DNA from: Aristolochia californica
Taxonomy: Eukaryota; Streptophyta; Magnoliopsida; Piperales; Aristolochiaceae
Reading direction: 5' to 3'
NCBI GenBank assembly: GCA_029961685.1
Contig: JARWKL010000008.1
Span: 6,636,501 to 6,700,500 of the forward strand
Length of the DNA stretch: 64,000 bases
A program made the position numbers and the translations under genes. This document shows, piece after piece, positions 1 through 13,114 of the stretch; the stretch's first letter is position 1, and each line of letters starts with the position of its first letter. The notes under the pieces were generated by a model that saw only the letters and a program-made list of their open reading frames with translations, was not told where the DNA came from and ran no database searches.

Positions 1-698
1 CTCTCAAATTGATTTTTAGTAGTCACTTTTTTCCTTCATTGCTCCATGAAGTAAGAGAAAGGTTGTGGACCCTGAAGGAAAGAACACACCCCAAATTTTG
101 CTTTAAATTGGCATGGGTGTTTTGGATATTTTGAAATGTGTAACCTAGGTCAAACTTTGAGATATATGGTTTTGCCCCCTAAGAAATATATGATCCCATA
201 TATAAGGTATGCATCCAACCTTGGTTTCGTAAAGACATCAATGCAAGGATCCTCTGTCTCTCTCCTACATAGTTTTGACCAATCTAGGGCCACTCTATCA
301 GGACCACTGGTTCATCAACCAAGTAGGGTCCAAATTATTATTTTTAATTCAAAATATCAAATTTAACTCTTGTGAGTTTGCATTAATGATGAGTCAAACC
401 CATCTTCACAACACGTATCAAAAGATGGTAGGATGAGGTCCAATGTCTTGCTCTGATAAGCCTAAGCCAAAGTTTGACAACCCCAATTTAAATAGCTAAA
501 AATTAAAATATTTCTCCTATTACATCTGTATTCAGTATTCATTACCTTAATTAGTTAGTTAAAGGAAATCTATTTAGAGGTGTTATTAACTAAATAAATG
601 AAAACATGTTTTAGGATCAACATTATGAAGACACAACTGTTTTGAAAAAGAATCACTAGATAATTTTACATTTTTTAAGAAGAGTTAATTTGTCAAAG

Positions 699-822
<124 letters not shown>

Positions 823-3343
823 AAAATTATTGGACCAACTATCAGTCAAACCATTTACTCCCTCTATCAAACCATCTTATTACGCATGTTGTAGCTTAGA
901 CAAGGATTATGTTTGTTTACATCAAATGGGGATGGGAATAGGTTTTTATCCATTTAGATGAAATCAGTAACGGAACAAGTAATTGAATACCGACTTCCCA
1001 TTCCCTCTCTTACCTATTTACAAGTATCTCTTGTCTCTCCCATCATAGTCTTATTAACCATATTTGGATCTTTTCAAGTTTTTACTTGAATAAAATTTAC
1101 AATAAAATTCATAGCAAGCATTTTCTATTGCAATTCATCTATCTTCTTACGAATTGGGATTGTCATAGAGGGATTTGCCTATGGAAGAAAATAGACCTAG
1201 GTGTCATCATCTTTTTTAAGTAATGCATACACCACTTAGAATTTTAATAATTGGGAATTAATTTTTACTTTTAATCGATTAAACATAATTATAAAATTTA
1301 TTAGCACAAGAAATAAAAATTCATGTCAAATTTAATAGGGTTTTTATAATGAAATTATTAAAAATATATAGTATTATATATCATATATAAAAATGTTATT
1401 CTTTAGATTCTCAAAGCGTATTGGCTTGTTTGGGAGATAAACAATATCTTCCTCATAGAGGGTACTCAGGCTACAAATGGATTCAAATTTTTTGAAGTAT
1501 TTCCTTGATGTTTTTTAGAAATATTTTGATTGTTTTTTGGCTAGAGGATAAAAAGGTCATTTTTTATATAAAAAAATAGTCAAGCCGAGTGGTCAGCCTT
1601 GAAGAATGAAACACACTGCACTTGCCAAAAACTTCCGTGTTTATTTTTCTTGAAATTACCAGTGAGAAGAGTCTGAAATCATTCTAGTCTACTTGGAGTT
1701 AACATTCTTCTCTTTCCGGTTGCTTGTTTTCTTAATCCTCGAGGCGGGAACAATTATGGAGTCATGACAATTGGAAGAGTATTGAGAACATAAAAGATCA
1801 ATTTTGTGTTCAATTCGTCCTCCTCAAGATTCTGTTGAAGTGTTTTTCTTTGAAAACTGGAGCACTTTTTAGTCCATTCATCGTCTGTTTTCTGTCAAAA
1901 TAAATAATTGGACATATTCATGAATAACTCGAGTTTGGCTTAGAGCCAGCTTGATTCGATTCCAATAAATCCCAACTCGAATCAAATTTGAGATCGGCTT
2001 TCGAATTGTTTGAGTAAACTACCTGAACTCGAACAAGGGTGATTCGATTCACGAAAAAAATGGAGAGCTTCTTAGTTGCACTATAACCCTAGCTTCTCCC
2101 TATTGAAAACAACAGGTTTCCAATATCATATATAAGAGATGTATCCAACTCTAGTTTTCATAGTCATTAAGGCCACTGAGATCTCAACTTCATCAACCAT
2201 GTAGGGGTCAAATTATTTTTATTCTAAAATCGGATTAAAAAATCAGAACTATCTAGGTGTCAATTGTAAGCCTTCAAGAACCTGTGTTTGTAATATTTAA
2301 TCTCATTTTGTAATACATAGATACATAATATTTTGATCATATTTAATTGTAAATGCAATTTTTCACAAAAGATTAAACAAATCCAAGAAAATAATATAAT
2401 TTTACTCCCATATTATTTTTAAACGGTCACTTTTCCCTTCAAGGAATCGTCCATGAGGTAAGCGCGACACACTAAAAAAAAGTTATATTCTGAACACAAT
2501 CATGTTATTAATTTTAATGCACTTCTAAAATAAAACTATTTAGAGGTGTTATTACGTGAATAAATGAAACCAGTTTTAGGATCGACAATTTGAATGCCCA
2601 ATTATCTTGGGAGAGAATCACTAGACAAGGATTATCACGTCTTTTAAAAAGAAATGCAAGCACATGGAGTTTTATTCATAATCTAATAGTCAATTTAAGC
2701 CACTAACATTACTTTTATAGAGCCTCTATAGTAAAAAAGAAAAAAGAATGTTGGCTCACATTTATTTGGACTTTAATATAAAAGAAAGTACCAAGCTTAC
2801 CTACCGGTCAATCAATCAAATATTATCCCTCTTTCCTTCTCTCTCTACAGAACTACCGGACTTGCTACCAATCAAACTATCTGCTCTCTCTCTTTCTCTC
2901 TCAACCGTTAGCAATACATTTCAAATATGACTTCCTATACTATGTAAAATTTCTTTCTCTTTCAATCTCTCTCAATCACACTCAAAATCGAATTCAAATT
3001 TAATAGGGATAGAGCTGGGGTGGGCTCGAAAGTGTAATATATATCAATTACCCAAAAATCCAATTCATACTATTGATATATGAGAGATTTACACCCATGA
3101 TGTCTCAATGGACTTTATGGGACAATACACTCATCATTTTTAAAAATTAAAATTCTTAAAAACACATTATTTCCTACATATTTGTATAAAAATCAAGATA
3201 CACCGGTTTTGAAAACTATAACTATATAAATCTTTGTTTGAATTAGAGTATAACTTGAGAATTTCATCTCAGAAAGCTAAAGTTTTTTGTAAAAATTAAA
3301 ACAAAATGTGGATTAGAAGTTCAGAACATACACATTTATACAT

Positions 3344-4091
3344 CACTAGAAAATGAAAATATAGAGACACCCAACTCGCAAAAATAACTAAAAGAGCTAA
3401 TAATACAACTTAGAATATGGCTATTTTTTAGAATATTTTAAATATCAAATATCAAAGACTCAAAAGAAAGCAGTGTACCAATGAGAATGAGTTGGTCTTA
3501 TCATGGTTTCCACCTACAGTGTTGTTATAATCATCTAGACTTTAAAACTATGTTGACATTCACTTCAAATTCAAAAAAAAACTTTCCCAACCAAAATAGA
3601 ATTCCACCATAGTAGATGATCTTTCGTAGCGGAATTATATTTCTTCGAAATATAAAATTTTAAACTATTTCGAAGATCATGCAATTTATCTTAAATAAAG
3701 AAATTTTTGGTAGAATTTTTTTTCATTACCAAGATGGTAAAACTTTTGTGGTGGAAAATAAATTCCACCATGATGGTTTCAAATATTTTTTATTAGAAAA
3801 AAAATTTGATGGAAATTGTTTCCACCAAAATATTTTTTGGTACACAATATTTTTTGTCAAAACAATATTTCTCAAAAAGACATTCTTTTCATAAAAAGCT
3901 TATTTCAATTGAAAATTAATTCTACTGAAAGAAATCATATCTTGCCATGTACTTGTCATAACTCTACTACCAGAAAATCAATTTCCGATGGTAGAGTTTT
4001 CTTTTCTTTCTTATTTACTCTACTAGTGAAATATTATTTATGCTTAAGGTGGCTTCTATCGAAGAAAGTAAAAACTACTTTTCTTGTAGTG
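3344..4091. mobile_element. Possible non-autonomous CACTA-like relic, unit A
   Basis: The segment begins with CACTAGAAAAT at 3344 and ends with TTTTCTTGTAGTG at 4079-4091. The latter is the reverse complement of the common plant CACTA terminus CACTACAAGAAAA. Inside are several inverted motifs around ACTCTAC...GTAGAGT and repeated TTCCACCATGATGG-like words, as expected for subterminal repeats. There is no transposase frame. The left end matches the consensus only with a gap, and no 3-bp target duplication is visible (CAT versus TTA). Units C and D lack the whole interval. An ordinary repeat segment is the alternative. Confidence 0.35.
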
Positions 4092-4669
4092 TTATATTTA
4101 ATTATGTAATAAATTATTTTAAGTTTTAGTTACAAACCTTTGTTAAAAACTTGACTTGGTCAAGGTACATGGCATGGTTGAACCAGATTCAATTGACTTA
4201 TCCAAGCCCGATTTATAATAAAACATTCAACAACATCTCCTGGGCCAATTGGTTAATCAGATCCAGGTTTATAATAGAGCATTCAACATTTCCTTTTAAC
4301 TGATTATTGATTTTCATAATTGGCATGAACTATGTGGCCATGGACTCGTCTTGTAATCACCTATATTTTAACTATACAAACTCGATCTTTCTTCCATGGA
4401 ATATCACCATACGTTCTCTTGGGTGTTGTATCTTTACTTTGTTTGGTATTCCTTCTTCCCTTAAGCTCCATTGGCAATAAAGTAACTTTTGGGTTGCTCA
4501 ATTCTCTACTATTAGAAGAAGAATAGTATTTGTAGCTGTCATTATTTCGACACCAAAGAAGACATACATTATTTCTTTTTGTCTTTTGAAAATTTCACTA
4601 ATATTTTAATAAAGAAAAAAAATGTCACTGTATTTTGAAAAGCCCTACTAAATTATTATGGGAAAGATA

Positions 4670-7290
4670 TTATTGAATGACATTTGCATTTGAAAAAGGA
4701 TGAGTTACAAAGAAACGGAAAAAAAAAGTCATATCCCTTGAACACTTTTTGAGCTTTGACAATATTATGTATATTTCTAACAAAACCAATCTTGAAAACC
4801 ATCTATAAATCGAAAAATACATAATTCTCCAAGACCTTTTGAATAGTAAAATTCCAAACACACTTACGAAGCCAACTACAAATCCAAGAGCAATGTCAGC
4901 ATAGATCCATCTTATTTCAAACCCGTCTTTAAACTCTTCATCATCAATAGTTTGGACCGAAATTTGATCCCTCCCATCACTTTTACATTTTTTTCTCAAT
5001 GGATATCCACAAAGATGTTCATTACCCACATAAATCGATTCATCATTGAGGATATCAAGTCGATTACCAGATGGAATTATTTTAGAAAAATTGTTGTATG
5101 AAAGGTTGAGATAACTCAAAAATGTCAAACTAGCAATAGCTGCAAGAATCGACCCAAAAAGACGGTTTCTTGACAAATCTAGATTTATTAATTGTTGCAG
5201 CCTTCCAATGCTTTGTGGGAGCTTCCCAAAAAATCTATTCCTCGACAAGTTCAAAGCAATCAAACCAATAAGGTCTCCAATTTCTTCTGGGATTGTTCCT
5301 AATAAATTGTTGTTTGAGAGATCTAAAACAATAACCAATGCAAAATTGGTAGTGTATTCATACACAAACCCATTCATCGACACATCAACCCTTTCTTTGT
5401 AATAGGTGCCCCTATAGACAAGTTTATTGTTTGTAACATGATTGATTCTCATGGCTGCATAAATTTTTATACCTCTTGGAATGGCTCCTGTCAGATGATT
5501 ATGTGATACATGAAGGACTTCCAAATAACCCAAATTTCATAGTTCTGGAATAGTTCTAGTAAACATGTTCAACCTCAATTGGAGTATTTGAAGGTTAAAC
5601 AACGTTACTCCAATCCAACTTTGAAGACTTCCACTGAATTCGTTCCCACTAAGGTCAAGAGTTTTCAAATTATTACATTTTAAAAAAAAATAAAAGAAAT
5701 TCTCCGAATAATTTATTCTTCTCAAGGTGCAATCTTTGTATATTCACAAACTGGATGGAAGACCATGGAATATTGCCAGATAAATGGTTTGCCTTCAAAT
5801 CAAGTACCTTGAGAGATCCACATTTAGCCAAGGTTGGGGGCACACCTCCAGTGAGATTGTTATGGGAAAGATTAAGAATTTTTAATCCCTTCATCTTACC
5901 AAATAGAGAAGGAATAACCCCAGAAAATTGATCGTAGGAGATATCAAGAAAATAGACAAGGTTTGTGAGAAAAGGTATTGGACCTGTGAACTTGTTGTAG
6001 CTAAGATCAATATATGTATATGAATTAGTGGCAAGTGTAATGTATGGAGGTGAACCTGAAATATTATTCATATTGAGGTTCAAAAAATAAAGTTGAGAAG
6101 TCTTGTTCCAAAACCACGATGGTATATTACCCACATATGTTCAGGAGAGATGTAGGGTAGTGAGTTTTTTTTTTTTTTTTTTTTTTAGTATGAAGTCATA
6201 GAGGAAATTGTGGCCAAGGCGACAAGATTCAAGATAGAGATATTCAGCTTGAAATGGAGGAACCCGGTCTATAGGAAGACAAAACTCTAGTGAATTTAAG
6301 TATAAGTCTAGGGTGGTTAGGTTGTTCAAATTTCAAAAATGTTTTTCAATTACAACACCCTGCAACATAATATTTTCAATTGTAAGAACTTTCAGAGACG
6401 AGAGTTCTCCCAAGCATGTAAGAATTGTCCATGAAGGAGCATAACCAATCTAAGTACATAGTATGTAGGTTGTGTAAGTTTCCCATTTAGCTTAGAAAGC
6501 CCTTTGTGGTTCGATTACCTCCTGTGACTCCCAAGTAAAGACTAGTAAGAGAGGTCATATTATCAATAGACTCTAGGATTTCTTTGTATAGCTCAACCCC
6601 TTTTAGTTACATCGCCTTAATATTCTTCCAACTGCCACCGAATAGATTTGAGAAATTTACTCTGAGGTTATAATTATACCACAAATAGAGCTCCTCCATG
6701 TGAAGCAATGTTCCAAACTCTGAAGATATATCACCATAGAAGTCATTAGAACTAAGATCCAAATAATGTAGTTGTGTAAGATTGAGAAATGAGGGCGTTG
6801 GGGGAAAATTGAAGGAGAAAATCTCTGCCTATTGAGTATATGTAGGGAAGAAAGTGAGTTAATTACATGAAACCAACAAAAACCTACCATGGAAAGATTA
6901 ACATAATTCATCTCTAGGTGCTTCAGAGATGCCATATTTACCATCTAGTCAAAATTATCTGCATACAAACACGAGGAGATCTCGTTCGGTCTATGTTGGA
7001 AGAACCATCTAAAAATTCAATATAAGAAAGATTTGCAAGATGGAAAGGAATTGAATTTTCTGACTAAATCCTGCATACGACAAGTTCAAATGCCTCAACT
7101 TCTTTAAGGAACTGAAAAAATCCGGAATTTGAACTCCATAGAAAGAGTACCCACTCAAGTCAAGGTGTCGGAGATGTTTTAGTTGCAACAACAATACATT
7201 GATCCTCCGTAAGCTCATTGCAATTATCCAACACAGAGAATGGTGAACCATAAGGGTCACAAACGAATGCACAGTTGAAGTCGCCCCCAT
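4670..7290 (-). pseudogene. LRR receptor-like protein pseudogene, unit A (EIX/Cf-type)
   Basis: Relic of an intron-poor plasma-membrane LRR receptor-like protein, the class that senses microbial or developmental ligands without a kinase domain. Reading down from ATG at 7290, a short relic of the signal peptide runs directly into the first LRR (LKHLRHLDLSG), so the rest of the signal peptide and the cysteine-rich LRRNT are missing. LRR blocks follow in several frames (about 6944-6657, 6329-6141, 6134-5673, 5725-5537). The best block, 5533-4670, holds the island region, the final LRRs (LDLSNNN, LNLSRNR, LDLSRNR, LNLSYNN), the GNEHLCGYPL cap, an acidic stretch and a hydrophobic membrane segment ending FKRSW. 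Defects include a W-to-TGA stop just before 5533, a 22-base homopolymer in the coding region (6165-6186) and a frameshift after the membrane segment. Not expected to make a receptor. Confidence 0.9.
6165..6186. repeat. Homopolymer T22 inside LRR relic A
   Basis: A run of 22 T on the plus strand, read as poly-Lys codons in the minus-strand LRR relic. It is 23 T in A', an interrupted T/A tract in B (about 15920-15945) and only about 10 T in C and D. It marks slippage in the codons between two LRR blocks and contributes to the frame break. Confidence 0.9.
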
Positions 7291-9705
7291 CTCTTCGACC
7301 CTAACTCGGTTCTCCCGGTGCTTTATTCTCCTTTCATCTATTTATAGCTTGCACATAGGAGGTTTTGTTTCAGAAAATGAGGTTCAGCCGAATCAAATTT
7401 CTATGTTAGAGAACGTGTTGCACACTCTACTGTCCCCTCCTTTCTCCTTCACCCAAAGCAATGACGACTTGACAAGTTAAAGGCTGAATAGTCTGAAATG
7501 AACAGAAAGGAACCGATTGCATGTAGTTGATAGAACAATCTAGTGGTAAAATAAATAAAAAAGCCTGTAAATCTCTCTCTTCTCTATCTCATGTTTTACT
7601 TCTTTAATTCTGGATGCATTGAGTATAGGTGTTTAAATGGTCAGCGAGGGAAACACAAGAGATTTGCATTTTTTATTTTTTATTTATTTCACGTCGATGA
7701 TGATAAGCAAGAATCTGGTGGCTATTAGACTTCTTGATACAAATACCGGTGTATCTCAATTTTTCTTTTTGAAACTTTATGGCCTAATGTTCAAGTTCTA
7801 ATAGCCTTAATGAATTTTAAGGCCATTCGGCTATTAGAACTTTAGACTTTATGGCCTTTAAACAAAAATGTGGAGAAAATCCACTTGGTAAATTTATTGG
7901 AATATGAAAGACTTCCTGACTTGAGTTGGGAATGAAAATGGTCATAAGAAGAAGTTAGACTTGACTAGCTTGTGGAAAAATGCATAATGAAGACTTTTAG
8001 TAAAAATTGCAGTCCACTAAATGATATATCTACATATGAGGACTTTGACTAACTTGTGGTAAAATGCATAATGAAGAGTTTAAGTGGAGATTGCAATCCT
8101 CTAAATGATAAAACAATATATATTACATGACCTATGGGATAAACTAAGATGCTCAAAGCCACAAAAACATCACCATTAAAATAAAGAGGACAAAGACTAT
8201 AAAAAATATTCAAGTACCACATATGAAAGTGTATTGAATTGTAGCAGTTTTTGTAACATTATCTTGGCATTGCTGAATTGTCTGTCACCCCCCTTAAAAT
8301 TTGGTTGTAGTAAGTGACGAAAACTATTGAATTTTTTAAAAAGAGAAATACTTCACTAACTTGTTGTAATTTGATTTCAGTGAGTCTTTATTTATAACAG
8401 AGAAAAATGGTAGAATTCTATGACGATTAAACCACTCGTGTCCCAGTTCCACACAAAAATTAAATATTAAAAGATTAGTACTAAGCAATGAAATCCTAGA
8501 GGCAAATGTGTTGGAATATGAAACCTACCTTGACTTGACTTGACTTGGGAATGAAAATGGCCCAATGAAGAAGTTATCTAGCTTGGGTATGAAAATGACA
8601 AAATGTGGATTTGACTATTGACCTGTAAATGCCCAAATGAGGACTGGACTAGCCTAATGGAAAAATGCATAGTGAAGACTTTAAGTGGAAATTGTGGTCC
8701 AGTAAATGATATAACTACATATATGGCGTGACCAACGAGATAGACTAAGATGCTACAAGTTCATAAAAACATCATTGTTAGAATAAAGATGACAAAAACT
8801 ATACAAAATATTCAAATATCACCTATGAATATTAGATAATATCACTAGCAATGTGTGTTCACGCCTAAGAAGATATCATAGCTAGGTAAGAAAGGAAGAG
8901 TAAAATAATTATTCACATGACATAAGTTTTTTGATATATGTAGGTTTTTAAGTGGTAAAAATGTTTTTGGACTAACCCCACAAAACCCTTTAATGCAACA
9001 GAAAAAACATATAAAAAATTACTCATGAAATTGAATCCTTGTTTGTGTTAATTTCGGGAGATGAGAAAATTGTCACCCCGGATCTTCCACAAAAATTTAA
9101 AAAAAGGACCAAAAAATAATTTTCTTATTGCCCATTTTGGAAATGAGTCTATTAATTTTGTTGATTATGTGTATGTGTGTTTGTGTATCTGTGTGTTTGT
9201 TTATTTAAAGGATAGTGTACGTTTAGTAGATTTAATAGGATTTTCAAATTTTGGTCATTCACTTGTGAAAATTATCTTTTATAGTTTGAAAACTATTCAT
9301 AAATTATTTTGGTACTAGTGGTGTTAGTTATATTCCTAAACTAAAATTTCAAAAATAAAAATTCTATTTTTGAAATTTTAGTTTAGGAATATAACTAATA
9401 CCACTAGTACCAAAAGAGATAATAAGTAGAAACATAAAACTTGTTATCATATGAAATGGAACAATTGGCTCATGAAAGTCTATCAAGATAAAACAGACAT
9501 TCAGAGTATTATATGACTCAAAGATACAATATGGAATATATATAATATTAAGTAATATAATTTTTTTTAACATATTTATAGTAATTATAGCCCTTGTAAT
9601 TATAATTTCATTACATAGTTACATAATATTTTGATTTTATTGTTTTGTAAACATCATTTTTAACAAAGAAACATTAAACTAATTGAAGGAAACAATATAT
9701 TTTTA
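7291..9705. repeat. Tail of unit A with sub-repeats
   Basis: Non-coding AT-rich tail beyond the 5' end of the LRR relic. It holds two diverged copies of a sub-repeat starting near 7900 and 8513, recognisable by TTGGAATATGAAA, a TTGACTTG run and GAATGAAAATGG. Equivalents recur near 17640, 19460, 45805, 47150, 56150 and 56765. About 265 bp (8230-8495) is unit-specific relative to B. A TG-rich stretch near 9170-9200 gives a small open frame that also recurs, but its composition is that of a simple repeat and I do not call it a gene. Confidence 0.7.
9307..9415. repeat. 51-bp-arm inverted repeat (hairpin), unit A
   Basis: Left arm 9307-9357 and right arm 9365-9415 are reverse complements with a single mismatch, separated by a 7-base loop (9358-9364). 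The right arm exists in other units (22920 onward, 47935 onward). The left arm is present only here and in A' (57557-57607). In the other units the corresponding place reads ATGTTAAGTTC. Confidence 0.95.
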
Positions 9706-10581
9706 CTCTCAAATTGATTGTTAGTAGTCACTTTTTTCCTTCATTGCTCCACGAAGCAAGAGAAAGGTTGTGGACCCCGAAGGAAAGAACACCCCCCAAA
9801 TTTTGCTTTAAATTGGCATGGGTGTTTTGGATATTTCGAAATGTGTCACCTAGATCAAACTCTTAGATATATCGTTTTGCCCCCTAGGAAATATATGATC
9901 CCATATATAAGGCATGCATCCAACCTTGGATTGGTAAAGACATCAATGCAAGGATCCTTTGTCTCTCTCCTACATAGTTTTGACCAATCTAGGGCCACTC
10001 TATCAAGACCACTAGTTCATCAACCAAGTAGGGTCCAAATTATTGTTTTTAATTCAAAATATCAAATTTAACTCTTGTGAATTTGCACTAATGACGAGTC
10101 AAGTCCATCTTCACAACATGTATCAAAAGATGGTAGGATGAGGTCCACTGTCTTGCTCTAATAAGCCTAAGCCAAAGTTAGACAGCCCCAATTTAAATAG
10201 CTGACAATTAAAATATTTCTCCTATTACATCTGTATTCAGTATTTGATTAATTGTATACGTAATTTTTTTCAAAAATGACATATGCATTGTATTTTTCTC
10301 TCTCTCTCAATGCGCCTTATTATTTGGTTTATAGTAAAATGTATTTAGGTAAATGTGTAATCTTACGTAAATTCATAAAATGAGTAAATTACTTTCCTAA
10401 ATACTTGGATATTATACAATCAAATTATCATTACCTTAATTAGTTAGTTAAAGGAAATCTATTTAGAGGTGTTATTAACTGAATAAATGAAAACATGTTT
10501 TAGGATCAACATTATGAAGACCCAATTGTTTTGAAAGAGAATCACTAGATAATTTTACGTTTTTGAAGAAGAGTTAATTTG

Positions 10582-10584
<3 letters not shown>

Positions 10585-10622
<38 letters not shown>
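10585..10622. repeat. (CT)19 microsatellite, unit B
   Basis: Perfect CT run at the same place in the unit as the 703-814 run, much shorter than in unit A and without the GT extension. Confidence 0.95.
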
Positions 10623-10625
<3 letters not shown>

Positions 10626-13114
10626 TAAAATTATTGGACCAACTATTACGCATGTTGTAGCTTAGACAGGATTATGACCATTCTTTGTTTGGTTTACATC
10701 AAATGGGGATGGGAATAGGTTTTTCTCCATTTAGATGAAATCGGTAACGGAACAAGTAATTGAATACCAACTTCCCATTCCCTCTGTTACCTATTTACAA
10801 CAGTATCTCTTGTCTCTCCCATCCTAGTCTTATTAAGCATATTTAGATCTTTTCAATTTTTTACTTGAATAAAATTTACTATAAAATTCATAGCAAGCAT
10901 TTTCTATTGCAATTCATCTATCTTCTTATAAATTGGGATTATCATAGAGGGATTTACCTGTGGAAAAAAATAGTCCTAGGTGTCATCATCTTTTTTAAGT
11001 AATGCATACACCACTTAGAGTTTTAATAATTGGGAATTAGTTTTTACTTTTAATCTATTAAAAATAATTATAAATTTTATTAGCACAAGAAATAAAAATT
11101 CATGTCAAATTTAATAGGGTTTTTATAATGAAATTATTAAAAATATATAGTATTATATATCATATATAAAATGTTATTCTTTATATACTCAAAGTGTATT
11201 GGCTTGTTTGGGAGATAAACAATATCTTCTTCATAGAGGGTACTCAGGCTAAAAATGGATTCAAATTTTTTGAAGTATTTCCTTGATTTTTTTAGAAATA
11301 TTTTGATTGTTTTTTAGCTAGAGGATAAAAAGGTCATTTTTTAATATAAAAAATAGTCAAGCCGAGTGGTCAGCCTTGAAGAATGAAAAACACTGCACTT
11401 GCCAAAAACTTCCGAGTTTATTTTTCTTGAAATTACCAGTGAGAAGAGTCTGAAATTATTCTAGTCTACTTGGAGTTAACATTCTCCTCTTTCTAGTTGC
11501 TTGTTTTCTTAATCCTCGAGGCGGGAACAATTATGGAGTCATGACAATTGGAAGAGTATTGAGAACACAAAAGATCAATTATGTATTCAATTCGTCCTCC
11601 TCAAGATTTTGTTGAAGTGTTTTTCTTTTAAAATTGGAGCACTTTTTAGTCCATTCATCGTCGGTTTTCTGTCAAAAGAAAGAATTGGACATATTATGTC
11701 TTTTTAGGTGGCATCGAACCGAACTGGTTCATGAATAACTCCAGTTTGGCTTAGAGCCAGCTTGATTCGATTCAAATAAATCCCATCTCAAATCAAATTC
11801 GAGATCGATTTTCGATTTGTTTAAGTAAACTACATGAACTTGAACAAGGGTGATTCGATTCACGAAAAAAATGGAGAGCTTCTTAGTTTCACTGTAACCC
11901 TAGCTTCTCCCTATTGAAAACAACATGTTTCCACAATCGTATATAAGAGACGTATCCAACTCTAGTTTTCATAGTCATCAAGGCCACTGAGATCTCAATT
12001 TCATCAACCATGTAGGGGTCAAATTATTTTTTATTCTAAAACTCGATTCAAAAATCAGAACTATCTAGGTGTCAATTGTAAGCCTTCAAGAACCTGTGTT
12101 TGTAATATTTAATATCATTTTCAATACATAGATACATAATATTTTGATCATATTTATTTTTAAATGCAATTTTCCTCAAAAGATTAAACAAATCCAAGAA
12201 AATAATATAATTTTACTCCCATATTATTTTTAATGGTCACTTTTCCCCTTCAAGGAATCTTCCATGGAAGCGCAACACACTATGAGGTAAGCGCAACACA
12301 CTAACACAATCATGTTATTAATTTTAATGCACTTCTAAAATAAAAATATTTAGAGGTGTTATTACGTGAATAAATGAAACCAGTTTTAGGACCGACAATT
12401 CGAAGGCCCAATTATCTTGGGAGAGAATCACTAGACAAGGATTATCACGTCTTTTTAAAAAGAAATGCGAGCACATGGAGTTTTATTCATAATCTAATAG
12501 TCAATTTAAGCCACTAACATTACTTTTACCGTGCCTCTACAATAAAAAAGAAAAAAGAATGTTGGCTCACATTTATTTGGACTTTAATATAAAAGAAAGT
12601 ACCAAGCTTACCTACCGGTCAATCAATCAAATATTATCTCTCTTTCCTTCTCTCTCTACAGAACTACCGAACTTGCTACCAATCAAACTATCTGCTCTCT
12701 CTCTTTCTCTCTCAACCGTTAGCAATACATTTCAAATATGACTTCCTATACTATGTAAAATTTCTTTCTCTTTCAATCTCTCTCAATCACACTCAAAATC
12801 GAATTCGAATTTAATAGGGATAGAGCTGGGGTGGGCGCAAAAGTTTGATATATATCAATTACCCAAAAATCCAATTATGATATATGAGAGATTTACACCC
12901 ATGATGTCTCAATGGACTTTATAGGACAATACACTCATAATTTTTAAAAATTAAAATTCCTAAAAACACATTATTTCCAACATATTTGTATAAAAATCAA
13001 GATACACCAATTTTGAAAATGATAACTATATGAATCTTTGTTTGAATTAGAGTATAACTTGAGAATTTCATCTCAAATGTGGATTAGAAGTTCAGAACAT
13101 ACACATTTATACAT

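Noticed and set aside
136..366. Recurring small open frame starting MCNLGQTLRYMVL, also at 9718 and 48411
   Set aside because: Conserved only because the whole unit is duplicated. No domain, no supporting context, and the start shifts between copies.
2748..2930. 60-codon frame starting MLAHIYLDF, recurring at 12559, 37465, 50998 and 60812
   Set aside because: CT-rich low-complexity translation (SLSLS) with no family signature. Its conservation is explained by unit duplication.
5208..5402. Plus-strand frame inside the LRR relic (also 14972, 53457, 63234)
   Set aside because: Antisense shadow of the LRR coding strand.
9061..9318. Frame starting MRKLSPRIFHKNL, recurring in every tail
   Set aside because: Much of it is a translated TG-rich simple repeat. 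The copies diverge at the start and by indels without a sign of protein-level constraint.
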